Shown here: positions 54,551 through 64,000 of the stretch, piece by piece | How the letters are laid out: each line of letters starts with the position of its first letter | Numbering within the stretch: position 1 is the first letter of the stretch | Assembly (NCBI GenBank): GCA_002839185.1 | Contig: PGXO01000001.1 | Location: 310,001-374,000 of the forward strand | DNA: 64,000 nucleotides | Direction: 5' to 3' | DNA from: Synergistetes bacterium HGW-Synergistetes-1 | GTDB taxonomy: Bacteria > Synergistota > Synergistia > Synergistales > Synergistaceae | The notes under the pieces: model-generated | Seen by the model: only the letters and a program-made list of their open reading frames with translations | Told to the model about the DNA's origin: nothing | The model's database searches: none | Program-made: the position numbers and the translations under genes

Positions 54551-54830
54551 TTAAAATAATAAATACCGCCCCTGTACTTTGACAGGAGGCGGTATATTCC
54601 GCGGTTCCACTCCACTTCGGTCAGGTCTGTAAAAGACTTGCCCTCATTCGCGCTGTACAGGGCGCACCCTGATACCTTATCTGTTTAAATTCCAGCTTCG
54701 GCATCAGCTCAAGGGTGGTTTTCAAAGACATGGCAACCGAGATCTTCCAGCGCCGGCAAAGCCGGGATCCCGTCTCTGGGATGCTTTTTGTCCCTTACTA
54801 TCCCTATCATCGCTGTTCAAAAATTAAGTT
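54551..54830 (-). promoter_or_regulatory. Thr-specific T-box riboswitch leader
   Basis: The minus strand has the conserved T-box core TGGAACCGCGG (54609-54599 region), which base-pairs with the 3' end of uncharged tRNA. The specifier loop contains GAAA-ACC-ACC, with ACC (Thr) at 54719-54717. The 3' end is an intrinsic terminator, ATACCGCC/GGCGGTAT with an inner CCTGT/ACAGG stem, then TTATTATTTT (54595-54551). Uncharged tRNA-Thr should favour the antiterminator and readthrough into thrC. Confidence 0.92.
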
Positions 54831-54841
54831 GATTGTGAGCG

Positions 54842-54870
54842 TTTATACATCTACTTAGAGTAATTGTCAA
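54842..54870 (-). promoter_or_regulatory. Promoter of the T-box/thrC operon
   Basis: Minus strand TTGACA (54870-54865), 17-bp spacer, TATAAA (54847-54842). It lies immediately upstream of the T-box stem I region. Confidence 0.85.
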
Positions 54871-54912
54871 GCAGTTCTAATGAATGGTAATATAGGAAAT
54901 TATACACCAAGT

Positions 54913-54941
54913 TTGACTATCACTTCCTGGAGGGATAAAAT
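54913..54941 (+). promoter_or_regulatory. Promoter of the radical SAM gene
   Basis: TTGACT (54913-54918), 17-bp spacer, TAAAAT (54936-54941), about 90 bp upstream of ATG 55030 and divergent from the T-box promoter. Confidence 0.75.
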
Positions 54942-55029
54942 CGTATAAATAATGGTGTCGGAGTCCTTATTCGATTGGGGTCTGCCTTGCGTATTTACAG
55001 TTGGGCGCAGATACAAAGGAGTGAGCACT

Positions 55030-56385
55030 ATGACATTTAGCATGAAGGAACATGTTGAAAGTCTGGGAATCAAGACCGTACTTTCATATCTGGAAGGGGA
55101 TCCGGAAAAAAATATCCCCAAAGTTGTAAAATGGGTAAAAATGTTTGACAGAAAAGGGATTTATTCTGCAGCATATCCGGGACTTGAAAAAATTGTCTCG
55201 GACCCGCAAGACATGTGGTTCCAATTTATCAAGAGCCTCTATTCAGACATCGACCCTAAAGTGAGAAAACGGATATTCAGGAATTTTTTACTGCACTCAG
55301 CTATCGAGGGATTCAGCAAACGAGCAAAAAACGAGGAAAAATATAACTGCAACGTGCCGTGGGCTATACTTATGGACCCTACAAGCGCTTGCAACCTGCG
55401 CTGTAAAGGCTGCTGGGCTGCTGATTACGGCAGTTCTATGAATCTTGAGAAAGAAATATTGGACAAAATAGTCCAGGAAGGCAAAGAATTGGGCACATAT
55501 ACATATCTCTTCAGCGGCGGGGAACCACTCATGAGAAAGGATGACCTTTTAGATATTTGCAAAGAACATGACGATTGTTTATTTTTGGCATTCACAAATG
55601 CCACTCTGATAGACCATTCTTTCGCAGATCAAATGCTTAAAGTAAAGAATTTTGTTCCTGCCCTAAGCATAGAGGGTTTTAAAGACGAGACCGATTTCAG
55701 AAGAGGCGAAGGAACATACCTTGCTGTTGAGAATGCCATGAGGGTCCTGAAAGAAAAGAAACTGCCCTTTGGTATATCCTGCTGCTATACAAGCAAAAAC
55801 TACAAGTCGATAGGGAGTGATCAGTTTTTTGATCACATGATAGAGATGGGGGCAAAATTTGTCTGGCTCTTTACTTATATACCTATAGGCGAGAATGCGG
55901 TAATTGACCTGATGACAAACGCAAAACAGCGAGAATTTATGTACAGGCAAGTACGCAGCTTCAGAAAAACAAAGCCCATTTTTACAATGGATTTCTGGAA
56001 TGACGGAGAATATGTAAACGGCTGCATCGCCGGAGGAAGAAGATATCTTCATATAAACGCAAATGGAGATATTGAGCCCTGTGCATTCATACACTATTCA
56101 GACTCTAATATCCGTAATAAAACACTGTTAGAAACTTATACGTCGCCTTTGTTTATGCAATACAGGCAAAATCAGCCATTTAACAAAAACCATCTGCGTC
56201 CCTGTCCCCTTCTGGACAATCCCGAACGTTTAAGGATGATAGTTGAATTATCAGGTGCTAAGTCAACATATCCAGATAAACCCGAAGATGTCATAAGTTT
56301 AACTTCCAAATGCATGGACAGCTCAAAGCTCTGGGCTACTGTCGCGGATAAACTCTGGGCTGAAAACATGGGGCATAAAAAATAG
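55030..56385 (+). CDS. Radical SAM protein (MoaA/PqqE-like, SPASM-type end)
   Basis: Radical SAM enzyme of 451 residues. ATG 55030 is chosen with AAAGGAG about 9 nt upstream; the longer frame to 54952 overlaps the promoter. An N-terminal helical region (about 1-105) precedes the core with the cluster motif CNLRCKGC (C-x3-C-x2-C) and GGEPL, the SAM-binding motif. The C-terminal part has CIAGG..., CAFIHY and CPLLDN cysteines, suggesting an auxiliary Fe-S cluster. No peptide substrate gene is adjacent, so the reaction is unknown; it is not a complete match to any named enzyme I recognise. Confidence 0.85.
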   Translation: MTFSMKEHVESLGIKTVLSYLEGDPEKNIPKVVKWVKMFDRKGIYSAAYPGLEKIVSDPQDMWFQFIKSLYSDIDPKVRKRIFRNFLLHSAIEGFSKRAKNEEKYNCNVPWAILMDPTSACNLRCKGCWAADYGSSMNLEKEILDKIVQEGKELGTYTYLFSGGEPLMRKDDLLDICKEHDDCLFLAFTNATLIDHSFADQMLKVKNFVPALSIEGFKDETDFRRGEGTYLAVENAMRVLKEKKLPFGISCCYTSKNYKSIGSDQFFDHMIEMGAKFVWLFTYIPIGENAVIDLMTNAKQREFMYRQVRSFRKTKPIFTMDFWNDGEYVNGCIAGGRRYLHINANGDIEPCAFIHYSDSNIRNKTLLETYTSPLFMQYRQNQPFNKNHLRPCPLLDNPERLRMIVELSGAKSTYPDKPEDVISLTSKCMDSSKLWATVADKLWAENMGHKK

Positions 56386-56479
56386 GGAGTGCCTGTTGAT
56401 ATAAAAATATGTATACGCGCCTTTTTTCAAAGAGCAAAATCAACCTTAATCACATACATTTTTTTACGTACAATATTAA

Positions 56480-56508
56480 TTGATATTTATAACTCTTTCT
56501 GCTAGAAT
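56480..56508 (+). promoter_or_regulatory. Predicted promoter of greA
   Basis: TTGATA (56480-56485), 17-bp spacer, TAGAAT (56503-56508), 44 bp before the ATG. Confidence 0.65.
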
Positions 56509-56551
56509 GCTTTCCGCACAGGAGTATTTCGACTAGGTGGTGTTTGGTCAC

Positions 56552-57046
56552 ATGGCAGCAACAAAGGCATACGATGACAAAGTTATTATGACACGCGAAG
56601 GATACGACAAACTCAAAGCAGAGCTCATAGCACTGCGCGGAGACGGAAGAGCCGAGATAGCCGCCAAACTTGAAGAAGCGAGAGGATTCGGCGATCTCAG
56701 CGAAAACGCTGAATACCACGCAGCCAAGGAAGAACAGGAGAAACTTGAAAATAGGGTACTCTGGCTTGATTACCAGCTAGGTAAAGCCAAGATAGTTGAC
56801 GCAGAGGATGTTGATACAAGCTCAGTAAGCCTTGGGACAACAGTCACTCTAAAAGACCTGGACCTCAAAAAAACTCTTATCTATACCCTTGTAGGAACTG
56901 AAGAAGCTGACATAAAAGAAAACAGGATCTCTGCCGCCAGTCCGGTCGGAATGGCGATAACCGGCAAAAAGATCAATGACGAGGTCATGGTCAGAACTCC
57001 CCGCGGCATAAGACATTTAAAAATAATGAAAATCAGGCTTAAATAA
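56552..57046 (+). CDS. greA: Transcription elongation factor GreA
   Basis: Binds the RNA polymerase secondary channel and triggers cleavage of backtracked RNA. 164 residues from ATG 56552 (AGGTGG about 11 nt upstream). N-terminal coiled coil with the acidic tip GFGDLSENAEYHAA, whose Asp and Glu place the catalytic metal, then the C-terminal FKBP-like domain. Its stop codon lies inside its own terminator hairpin. Monocistronic. Confidence 0.95.
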   Translation: MAATKAYDDKVIMTREGYDKLKAELIALRGDGRAEIAAKLEEARGFGDLSENAEYHAAKEEQEKLENRVLWLDYQLGKAKIVDAEDVDTSSVSLGTTVTLKDLDLKKTLIYTLVGTEEADIKENRISAASPVGMAITGKKINDEVMVRTPRGIRHLKIMKIRLK

Positions 57047-57062
57047 AGCCTGATTTTTTTAT
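57028..57062 (+). terminator. greA terminator overlapping the stop codon
   Basis: AAATCAGGCT/AGCCTGATTT 10-bp stem with a 7-nt loop that contains the TAA stop, followed by a run of T. The last greA codons form the 5' arm. Confidence 0.9.
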
Positions 57063-57127
57063 TTTTATGTTTAGGTTACAATTATATAATGTTTAGCTGA
57101 AAACTAAATATTAAATGTCTCTTTTTC

Positions 57128-58078
57128 TTAGAACCTTCTTTCAATACGGAAAGACACTTTTATCACGCTTTCAAGAAAATCTCCGAACTCCAGGCCATAG
57201 GCCCTTGCTGCCTTTGGAACAAGGCTAGTGGCTGTCATTCCGGGTGCGGTATTGACCTCCAGTAAATATGGTTCTCCTTCGTCATTGACCCTAAAGTCTA
57301 CCCTGCTGTAAGACCTGCACCCAAGGCTTTTATGAGCAAGGACGGCCAAGTCACCGATCTTCCTTGATGCTTCTTCTGAAAAATCCGCGGGACATATATA
57401 TTCTGTACAGCCGCTTGTGTATTTATTTTTATAGTCATAAAAACCTACGTGAGGCCTGATATCTATTGCAGGAAGCGCTAGGACTTCTCCGTTTTCCTTT
57501 TCCCATACCGGAACAGTGATCTCCCTGCCAGGGATATACTGTTCAACAAGAGCTTTTTCTTCATTTTTGTAGGCTTTCCAGCAGTTTTCTATGCCTTCTT
57601 TCAGTTCCTCTGCTGTTTTTGCCAGAGTGACACCAACAGTACTGCCTCCGCTGTTGGGCTTTACGACCAATGCCCCGTACCTGTCCAGCATCTCTTCCTC
57701 ACGGATGCCGGCCGGATTTCCTTTGTGGATTATGCTTCCTTCAGGCATTGGAAGGTCATTGACAGAAAAGAGCAGTTTTGCGACTGTCTTGTCCATTGCA
57801 AACATACATGCTTCAGGTCCTGAGCCGGTGTATGGTATACCATAGGCATCAAGACATGTCTGGAAGCGTCCGTCTTCTCCCCAGTCTCCGTGAAGCGCGA
57901 TAAATACACCATCTGCATTGAAAGTATGCCATTTTTCAACGAATTCCTTAGGTGAGAGAACATCTTCCAATACAACTGAGTGACCTTTCTGAGACAGTGC
58001 CTCGTATACCGCTCTGCCTGAGTTCAGCGATACTTCCCGTTCGGGGCTTGTTCCGCCGTATGCAACAACTATCTTCAT
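57128..58078 (-). CDS. ddl: D-alanine--D-alanine ligase
   Basis: ATP-grasp ligase for peptidoglycan precursor D-Ala-D-Ala. About 316 residues. N-terminal YGGTSPEREVSL, ATP-grasp VKPNSGGSTVGV, the Tyr of FYDYKNKY (D-Ala-D-Ala type rather than D-lactate type), and the metal site EVNTAPGMT. The start is ATG 58078, or ATG 58084 with AAGGA closer. Ends with a gap to the greA terminator. Next on the strand upstream is lptD. Confidence 0.95.
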   Translation of the reverse strand: MKIVVAYGGTSPEREVSLNSGRAVYEALSQKGHSVVLEDVLSPKEFVEKWHTFNADGVFIALHGDWGEDGRFQTCLDAYGIPYTGSGPEACMFAMDKTVAKLLFSVNDLPMPEGSIIHKGNPAGIREEEMLDRYGALVVKPNSGGSTVGVTLAKTAEELKEGIENCWKAYKNEEKALVEQYIPGREITVPVWEKENGEVLALPAIDIRPHVGFYDYKNKYTSGCTEYICPADFSEEASRKIGDLAVLAHKSLGCRSYSRVDFRVNDEGEPYLLEVNTAPGMTATSLVPKAARAYGLEFGDFLESVIKVSFRIERRF

Positions 58079-58147
58079 TTGCATCAAGTCCTTTTTAAAC
58101 GATCAAATTTGTCCGGTATCGAAGTAATTAACTTATGATCCAATTAA

Positions 58148-59833
58148 TCAGAAACTCTTTTTGGTTGCCTCTGAATTCGTCTCTGACTGTATTCCTATTT
58201 TTACATCCGGGTAGGCATTTATGAAGAAAAAGAGTCCAGCTTTTATTTCGTCCCCTGCCTTGTTGTCACTTATCCACAGATGCCAAGTTATGCAGTGCTT
58301 ATTGTAATTCACAGAATAGTACATGGAGCCTATTTCCTGTGAAATATTGTCATAGGTGGCAGTCACAGAGAAAGTCCATTTTTCCCAGGAGGCCCCGAAA
58401 GGCAGTGGGAAAGAGACAGTCTGGTAAAAGTTTTCGTTGTCAGCATATCTGTCCCATGCAAGGGGTGATGATCCTTCAGCCCATCTCCTGAAGTACATGG
58501 AGCTGAAATTTAGTGAACCTATATTCCATCTCACTCCGAACCACCCGTCGATAAGGTCCTGAGTCTGGTCTCCGCCTTCGTATGTATGGTACACGTATCT
58601 TGCACCGTAAAAAGGTTTGAAGAAGAAATCCCCGACATCGGGCGATCCTGTCATTTCAGTGCCGAAAAGTATCCTTTCCCTCCATGGCATGACAATGCCA
58701 AGGTTATCCTGATAGCGCCCGTAAATACCAAAGAATCTTATCTTACCCCAGTTTGAATCTTTTCCGTACCATGGCGAGTATACGCCAAATTCCGGGTCTG
58801 TCCAAACATTAAAGCGCTGTTCCAGTCCCGGTCTCATTTCAGTCTCTATCAATTCTCTCTGGGCCTGATATAGTATCGCCCTCCAGCCGTTTGGTGCATT
58901 ATACTCAAGTCCCCACTTAGGGCGCCACATTATCTCATCAGAATCAGAGTCATAAATACGATCAGACTCTAAAAATACAGAGAGCCCCTCTGACAGTATC
59001 TCTCTGCTGTAACGTAGCCTTGCCTCCAACATATCGTTTGACCAGTATATAGCGTTGACATTCAATTCTCCGAAATTTCCTAATTCAATATATCCTTTAA
59101 GCCCACCGCCCATACCTTTGTTTGAATCATATGAGAAATAGGGAAGAAGACTCTGCTCTTTCGGTCCCAGTTTTGCCACGTAATCAAAGGGGTAGGTAAA
59201 TATGCACTTCTCTCCGATGTATATTCTCGGACGCCTTATTATCATTTTTTTGTTGGGTATTATTACTACTTTCTTGGATTTGAGCCTGTAATGGGGTTTT
59301 TCAAAATCACAGGTCGTCGTCGTCACGTTCAGCCATTCTGTTATCTGCTCATCTTCAGCATCCTTTTTGCTCTTTTTGGGACGTGATTTGAGAACACCGA
59401 ATTTTACAGCATCATCCACGGGCATTACTTTGACATTACCACCCTGCAAGTAAAGCGCGTCCATCTTGCCTGAAGCATCAGTCAGGAGGCCCCTTCTTGT
59501 TTCAAGGCTGTAAGTCAGGTGCTCTCCTGTCAGTTTGTCCGGTCCTGAAAAGAGCGTTACCTTTCCCCTTTGATCAGAAAAAGCCTCCACAAGCTGATTG
59601 TTGCTGTTGTATTCAACATGAGGAGCAAACATCCGCATGGTTTTATTTCGCACCTTAACGTTTCCGTCCGCTGTAGCTATCCCTGTGTTCTCCTGATAGA
59701 CTACGCTGTCAGCGTCGATATGGACCTCATCAGGAGTTTCTTCAGCAGAAAGAGGTGTGAGAAGAAATGCACATGTAAAGATGAGGCCAAGCAGAATGAC
59801 CTTTATTGGTCCGTCCAGAAATATTTTATTCAT
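58148..59833 (-). CDS. lptD: LptD/OstA-like LPS-assembly outer-membrane protein
   Basis: Outer-membrane protein that places lipopolysaccharide in the outer leaflet. 561 residues from ATG 59833, which overlaps the lptC stop (ATGA). Signal segment about 8-29, then an OstA/LptA-like beta-jellyroll (about 33-180; VHIDADSVVYQ, ATADGNVKVR), then a long aromatic- and Tyr-rich region fitting a beta-barrel. The four cysteines typical of E. coli LptD are mostly absent, so disulfide control differs. Evidence of a second membrane in this organism. Confidence 0.87.
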   Translation of the reverse strand: MNKIFLDGPIKVILLGLIFTCAFLLTPLSAEETPDEVHIDADSVVYQENTGIATADGNVKVRNKTMRMFAPHVEYNSNNQLVEAFSDQRGKVTLFSGPDKLTGEHLTYSLETRRGLLTDASGKMDALYLQGGNVKVMPVDDAVKFGVLKSRPKKSKKDAEDEQITEWLNVTTTTCDFEKPHYRLKSKKVVIIPNKKMIIRRPRIYIGEKCIFTYPFDYVAKLGPKEQSLLPYFSYDSNKGMGGGLKGYIELGNFGELNVNAIYWSNDMLEARLRYSREILSEGLSVFLESDRIYDSDSDEIMWRPKWGLEYNAPNGWRAILYQAQRELIETEMRPGLEQRFNVWTDPEFGVYSPWYGKDSNWGKIRFFGIYGRYQDNLGIVMPWRERILFGTEMTGSPDVGDFFFKPFYGARYVYHTYEGGDQTQDLIDGWFGVRWNIGSLNFSSMYFRRWAEGSSPLAWDRYADNENFYQTVSFPLPFGASWEKWTFSVTATYDNISQEIGSMYYSVNYNKHCITWHLWISDNKAGDEIKAGLFFFINAYPDVKIGIQSETNSEATKKSF

Positions 59834-60375
59834 TCTTTCCAAGTTACTACTCCCCCGCCTGATACTATGCATTCTCCGCTTTTAGTATCGTAGGTACCCT
59901 CTTTACCTTCAACTGTGATCTTTCCATCCGTTATTATTACACCCTTGAAAAATCTCCACAGTTCTTTGGCTGCTTCAAATTCAACTCTGCCAGCCTTAAG
60001 GTTGTAAACATTATTTTTTTCTGTCATGACAGCGTCTGCGCTTGTCATTTCGATATCGTTGTTGGCTCTTGTAAATACACCTTTATCCGCGTTGATCCTG
60101 GTGACCTTGTCACCACTTTCAGTGATAGTAATATCAAGAGACTCCCCGTAAAAGAGTCCATCCCTGTGTTCTACCCTCGGAGAGATCAGTTTCCACTGCG
60201 CTCCGTTGATCTCCCTTTCTATTTCGATATTTTCAACAATAATATCCGGCAGAGGAATGTCACCTGCCCTGTTGGCAAGGTTAAGATCTCTCCATAAAAA
60301 GACCACAATCACAGCGATAAAAACCAACGCTGCGATCGTGTATGCCTTTTTACGGGATATTTTTTTTATTGACAA
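59830..60375 (-). CDS. lptC: LptC-like LPS-export periplasmic protein
   Basis: Single-TM bridge protein, 181 residues: one N-terminal helix (about 11-29) and a periplasmic jellyroll (ADKGVFTRANNDIEM, AGRVEFEAAKELWRF, GKEGTYDTKSGECIVSGGG). LptC receives LPS from LptB2FG and passes it to LptA. The start is TTG 60375, with a weak GGAAT upstream. It overlaps lptD by 4 bp; lptB, lptF, lptG and lptA are not in this window. Confidence 0.82.
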   Translation of the reverse strand: MSIKKISRKKAYTIAALVFIAVIVVFLWRDLNLANRAGDIPLPDIIVENIEIEREINGAQWKLISPRVEHRDGLFYGESLDITITESGDKVTRINADKGVFTRANNDIEMTSADAVMTEKNNVYNLKAGRVEFEAAKELWRFFKGVIITDGKITVEGKEGTYDTKSGECIVSGGGVVTWKE

Positions 60376-60400
60376 ATCAATGTCATTCCAATCAAAAATA

Positions 60401-61414
60401 TTACGGATTTATCTGTGATCCGGTGCCCTGAGGAGATGTCGCATCCCCGGAAACAGCCATAGATGATATCTGACTTGGTATCATATACCCGTGGACAGTT
60501 GCAGCAGATGTTGTTTCAACATAGAACAAAGTACCCTCTTTCAGGTGGTTGTCCGAACCCCTTACGAGGAAACCACCGGCAAGGCCAAGAGGACCAAGAA
60601 GGACTGCACCCGCAAAACTTGCGCCTACTGCTCCATAAGTCGCAGCATCAGCTTCCATAGCTTTTTTCGCTGCTTCTCCCATTGCTACAGTAACTGAGTT
60701 GGGGCCTATGACTTCAAGCGCGTCGAATGCCATTTCAATTTCCGATGGCCGTCCGAAGCTGCGCGGAGGCTTGACCTTGGTTATGTGGGCAAAGATCCTG
60801 CTGCCTCGGGGAGCTACAAGATTCTTGTTTATCACGATCTCTTCTACCAGTTTCAAAACAACTTTGTCATCGACCTTTACATTTTTCACCGTGAGTGTCT
60901 GAGAAAGTGATGTCTTTACGACAGTTGCGGCAGGTATCTCTACCGGGGTCGCAAGAACTCCTTCAGGAAGAAGCTTGGTTATAATCCTCTCTGTTCTTGA
61001 AGCCAGGGCGCCGCCCTGAACTGTTCCTTCAACGACTGCTTCCAGTGTGTCGATCCTTCGTGCCAGTGACCATTCCGGATGTATCTGCTGAGTAACAGCC
61101 CATTCTGCAACAGAGAGCTTGAAAAGGAGCGATGGCTGAGTTGTTGTCCCCTTCTCCAAGAAATCCAGCATAGCAGTCTGGCGTTCCGTCAGACTTCCGG
61201 GAAGCTCTCTCCCGAAGACTTCTTTTTCAGCTGTGTTAAGTCTGGAAAGAAGCCCTCCTCCCTGAGGCGAACCATAAACTATCGTCTCTATCCTCTCGAG
61301 TGTTTGAAAGGCAGGACCTCCGTCAACAGCTACATCTGATGCAGATGAGACTGTCACCGATGCAAAGGCTGTAAGAATTACTGCAGTCAGCATCAACATA
61401 CTTTTCAACTTCAT
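60401..61414 (-). CDS. Exported repeat protein with C-terminal glycine-zipper-like region
   Basis: Not recognised. 337 residues with a signal peptide (about 1-26). Two related segments, about 40-75 and 121-155, share RIxTxxxxVxGxxQGGxLxSRxxxxE-type residues ending in LPxG. A middle beta-rich region (about 165-265) and a Gly/Ala-rich stretch (GAVGASFAGAVLLGPLGLAGG) that could insert in a membrane follow. It lies 25 bp before lptC and 15 bp after pyrG on the same strand, so it may belong to an LPS/envelope transcript. ATG follows AAAGGAGG. Function unknown. Confidence 0.6.
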   Translation of the reverse strand: MKLKSMLMLTAVILTAFASVTVSSASDVAVDGGPAFQTLERIETIVYGSPQGGGLLSRLNTAEKEVFGRELPGSLTERQTAMLDFLEKGTTTQPSLLFKLSVAEWAVTQQIHPEWSLARRIDTLEAVVEGTVQGGALASRTERIITKLLPEGVLATPVEIPAATVVKTSLSQTLTVKNVKVDDKVVLKLVEEIVINKNLVAPRGSRIFAHITKVKPPRSFGRPSEIEMAFDALEVIGPNSVTVAMGEAAKKAMEADAATYGAVGASFAGAVLLGPLGLAGGFLVRGSDNHLKEGTLFYVETTSAATVHGYMIPSQISSMAVSGDATSPQGTGSQINP

Positions 61415-61429
61415 AATCGTTTCCTCCTT

Positions 61430-63037
<1,608 letters not shown>

Positions 63038-63075
63038 TTAAAACGCCCCTTTAATGTCGCAGTTTAGCAATAAAA

Positions 63076-64000
63076 TTACCTTAAGTATCTTAGAGGATTC
63101 TGCGGGGTGCCATTCCTGCGCACCTCAAAATGGAGGTGATTACCCGTAGACCTTCCTGTGCTGCCAACTCTTGCTATCTGCTGTCCTGATCTTACCGTAG
63201 CACCATTCCTTACAAGAAGACTGCTGCAGTGTCCATAGAGAGTAGAGATACCTCCGGGGTGAGAAATAACTATAGTCTTTCCATATCCGCCCATCCAACC
63301 GGAGTGTACTACTCTTCCATCTCCTGCTGCCACTATGCCTCTCCCTCGTGGTGCCCTTACATCCAGTCCCGAGTGGAAAACCCTCCTGCGTCCAAAAGGG
63401 CTGCGTCGCCATCCAAATACACTGGATATCTTGCCCATGACCGGCCACCGGAACTTTCTTGACGATGTGGTAACAGTCGTCCTGGCAGCTCTGGCACTGG
63501 TTCTTCCCGCAGATGCCGTTACAGCGGCAACCTTAGCTCCGGGAAGGAATATTTCGCTCCCTATCTTGAGCTGCGTTTCGTCGCTCATCAGGTTTGCCGC
63601 ATAGACAGCCTGTTTATAAGAACCATGCTTATCGGCCAGTTTGGCAACAGTATCATTTTTGGCCACCTTGATAAATATCCCGTCCTGGTTTGGGATCCTG
63701 AGCACTGTACCAAGTTTTAGGTGGTTGATGTTCGATATTTTGTTGGATCCGATTATGGTGTCAAGATCAAGATCGAATTTATTCGCGATCGTCCAGAGCG
63801 AATCACCATCTTTGACTACATACTCAGTCAGCAAAAGAGGCTTGCCTCTTTTTTCAAGGTCAGCTTCATACTTTTTAAGTTTGTTGACGTAGGCAAGCGT
63901 CAGAGGAACAGAATCAGTCCGGTCAGGAATATAAAGAATATCCGTATACTTTGGGTTTTCGTTTGGCTTGAGGCCGTTCGCACGTCTGATATCCTCAACT
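63076..64000 (-). CDS. LysM-M23 peptidoglycan endopeptidase (5' end outside window)
   Basis: Envelope metallopeptidase; the minus-strand frame is open to the right edge, so the N-terminus is missing. Visible order: part of a first LysM (EDIRRANGL...LYIP), a second LysM (YVVKDGDSLWTIANKF...LRIP), a third LysM-like repeat (KNDTVAKLADKHG...IFLPG), an Ala/Arg/Thr-rich linker, and the M23 domain with zinc ligands HSGLD and HLHFEVR. It ends in LRYLR. M23 enzymes cut peptide cross-links; some are inactive activators, but the zinc residues are intact here. It lies 38 bp upstream of pyrG. Confidence 0.9.
   Translation of the reverse strand, partial: VEDIRRANGLKPNENPKYTDILYIPDRTDSVPLTLAYVNKLKKYEADLEKRGKPLLLTEYVVKDGDSLWTIANKFDLDLDTIIGSNKISNINHLKLGTVLRIPNQDGIFIKVAKNDTVAKLADKHGSYKQAVYAANLMSDETQLKIGSEIFLPGAKVAAVTASAGRTSARAARTTVTTSSRKFRWPVMGKISSVFGWRRSPFGRRRVFHSGLDVRAPRGRGIVAAGDGRVVHSGWMGGYGKTIVISHPGGISTLYGHCSSLLVRNGATVRSGQQIARVGSTGRSTGNHLHFEVRRNGTPQNPLRYLR

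Overview
The window looks like chromosomal DNA from a Gram-negative-type (diderm), anaerobic bacterium that also carries many Firmicutes-like features, most probably a member of the Synergistota. Diderm signs are LptC, LptD-like OstA protein and a TolC-type outer-membrane channel. Firmicutes-like signs are the veg-ispE-purR gene order, a Thr T-box riboswitch and TTG/GTG starts behind strong Shine-Dalgarno (SD) sequences. Anaerobe signs are selenocysteine machinery, a small ferredoxin, an FmdE-like protein and an Fe-type superoxide dismutase. The phylum call is an inference from gene content; no 16S rRNA gene is present.

Layout. 1-7.1 kb: the end of a VanX-type D-Ala-D-Ala dipeptidase, small hypothetical proteins, an exported PDZ protein, and two large c-di-GMP enzymes (PAS-GGDEF and PAS-GGDEF-HD-GYP). 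7.3-10.1 kb: a promoter, an aromatic-rich leader peptide and an intrinsic terminator with a competing antiterminator, followed by a YkvI-type transporter and a HisC-like aminotransferase. 10.4-16 kb: an exported chagasin-like protein, then a potassium-uptake operon (two TrkA-like subunits, TrkH) whose last two genes are a shortened KdpD-like kinase and a KdpE-like regulator. 16-18.2 kb: an IS66 remnant, tRNA-Met, sodB and a CsbD-like protein. 18.5-24.9 kb: a four-gene export operon (TolC, HlyD, RbbA-type fused ABC protein, ABC-2 permease). 25-29.2 kb: tRNA-fMet, tRNA-Leu, nth, a Lon-like protease and a cold-shock gene. 29.4-35 kb: clpB, htpG and an exported hypothetical. 35-37.5 kb: tRNA-Ile2, ferredoxin, purR, ispE, veg. 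37.5-44 kb: selB-selA and lepA-hemW.

44-64 kb: a PQQ-type beta-propeller protein converges on an AbgA-like amidohydrolase. The 585-bp gap between them is filled by two oppositely oriented arrays of short hairpins separated by conserved linkers, with a different palindrome in the middle. Then follow lysA, malic enzyme, fmdE, and a threonine/aspartate operon (thrC-thrB-lysC-asd) under a Thr T-box. The window ends with a radical SAM gene, greA, ddl, lptC-lptD, an exported repeat protein, pyrG and a truncated LysM-M23 peptidase.

The two most unusual signals are (1) the hairpin-linker arrays at 45238-45801, each lying just 3' of a convergent gene and oriented with it, and (2) the leader-peptide attenuator at 7326-7586, which predicts that the YkvI transporter and the aminotransferase respond to aromatic amino acids. 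Also notable are the Trk operon wired to a Kdp-like two-component system, a split TrkA pair with complementary defects, and an exported fusion of a carboxypeptidase-regulatory-like domain with a chagasin-type inhibitor.
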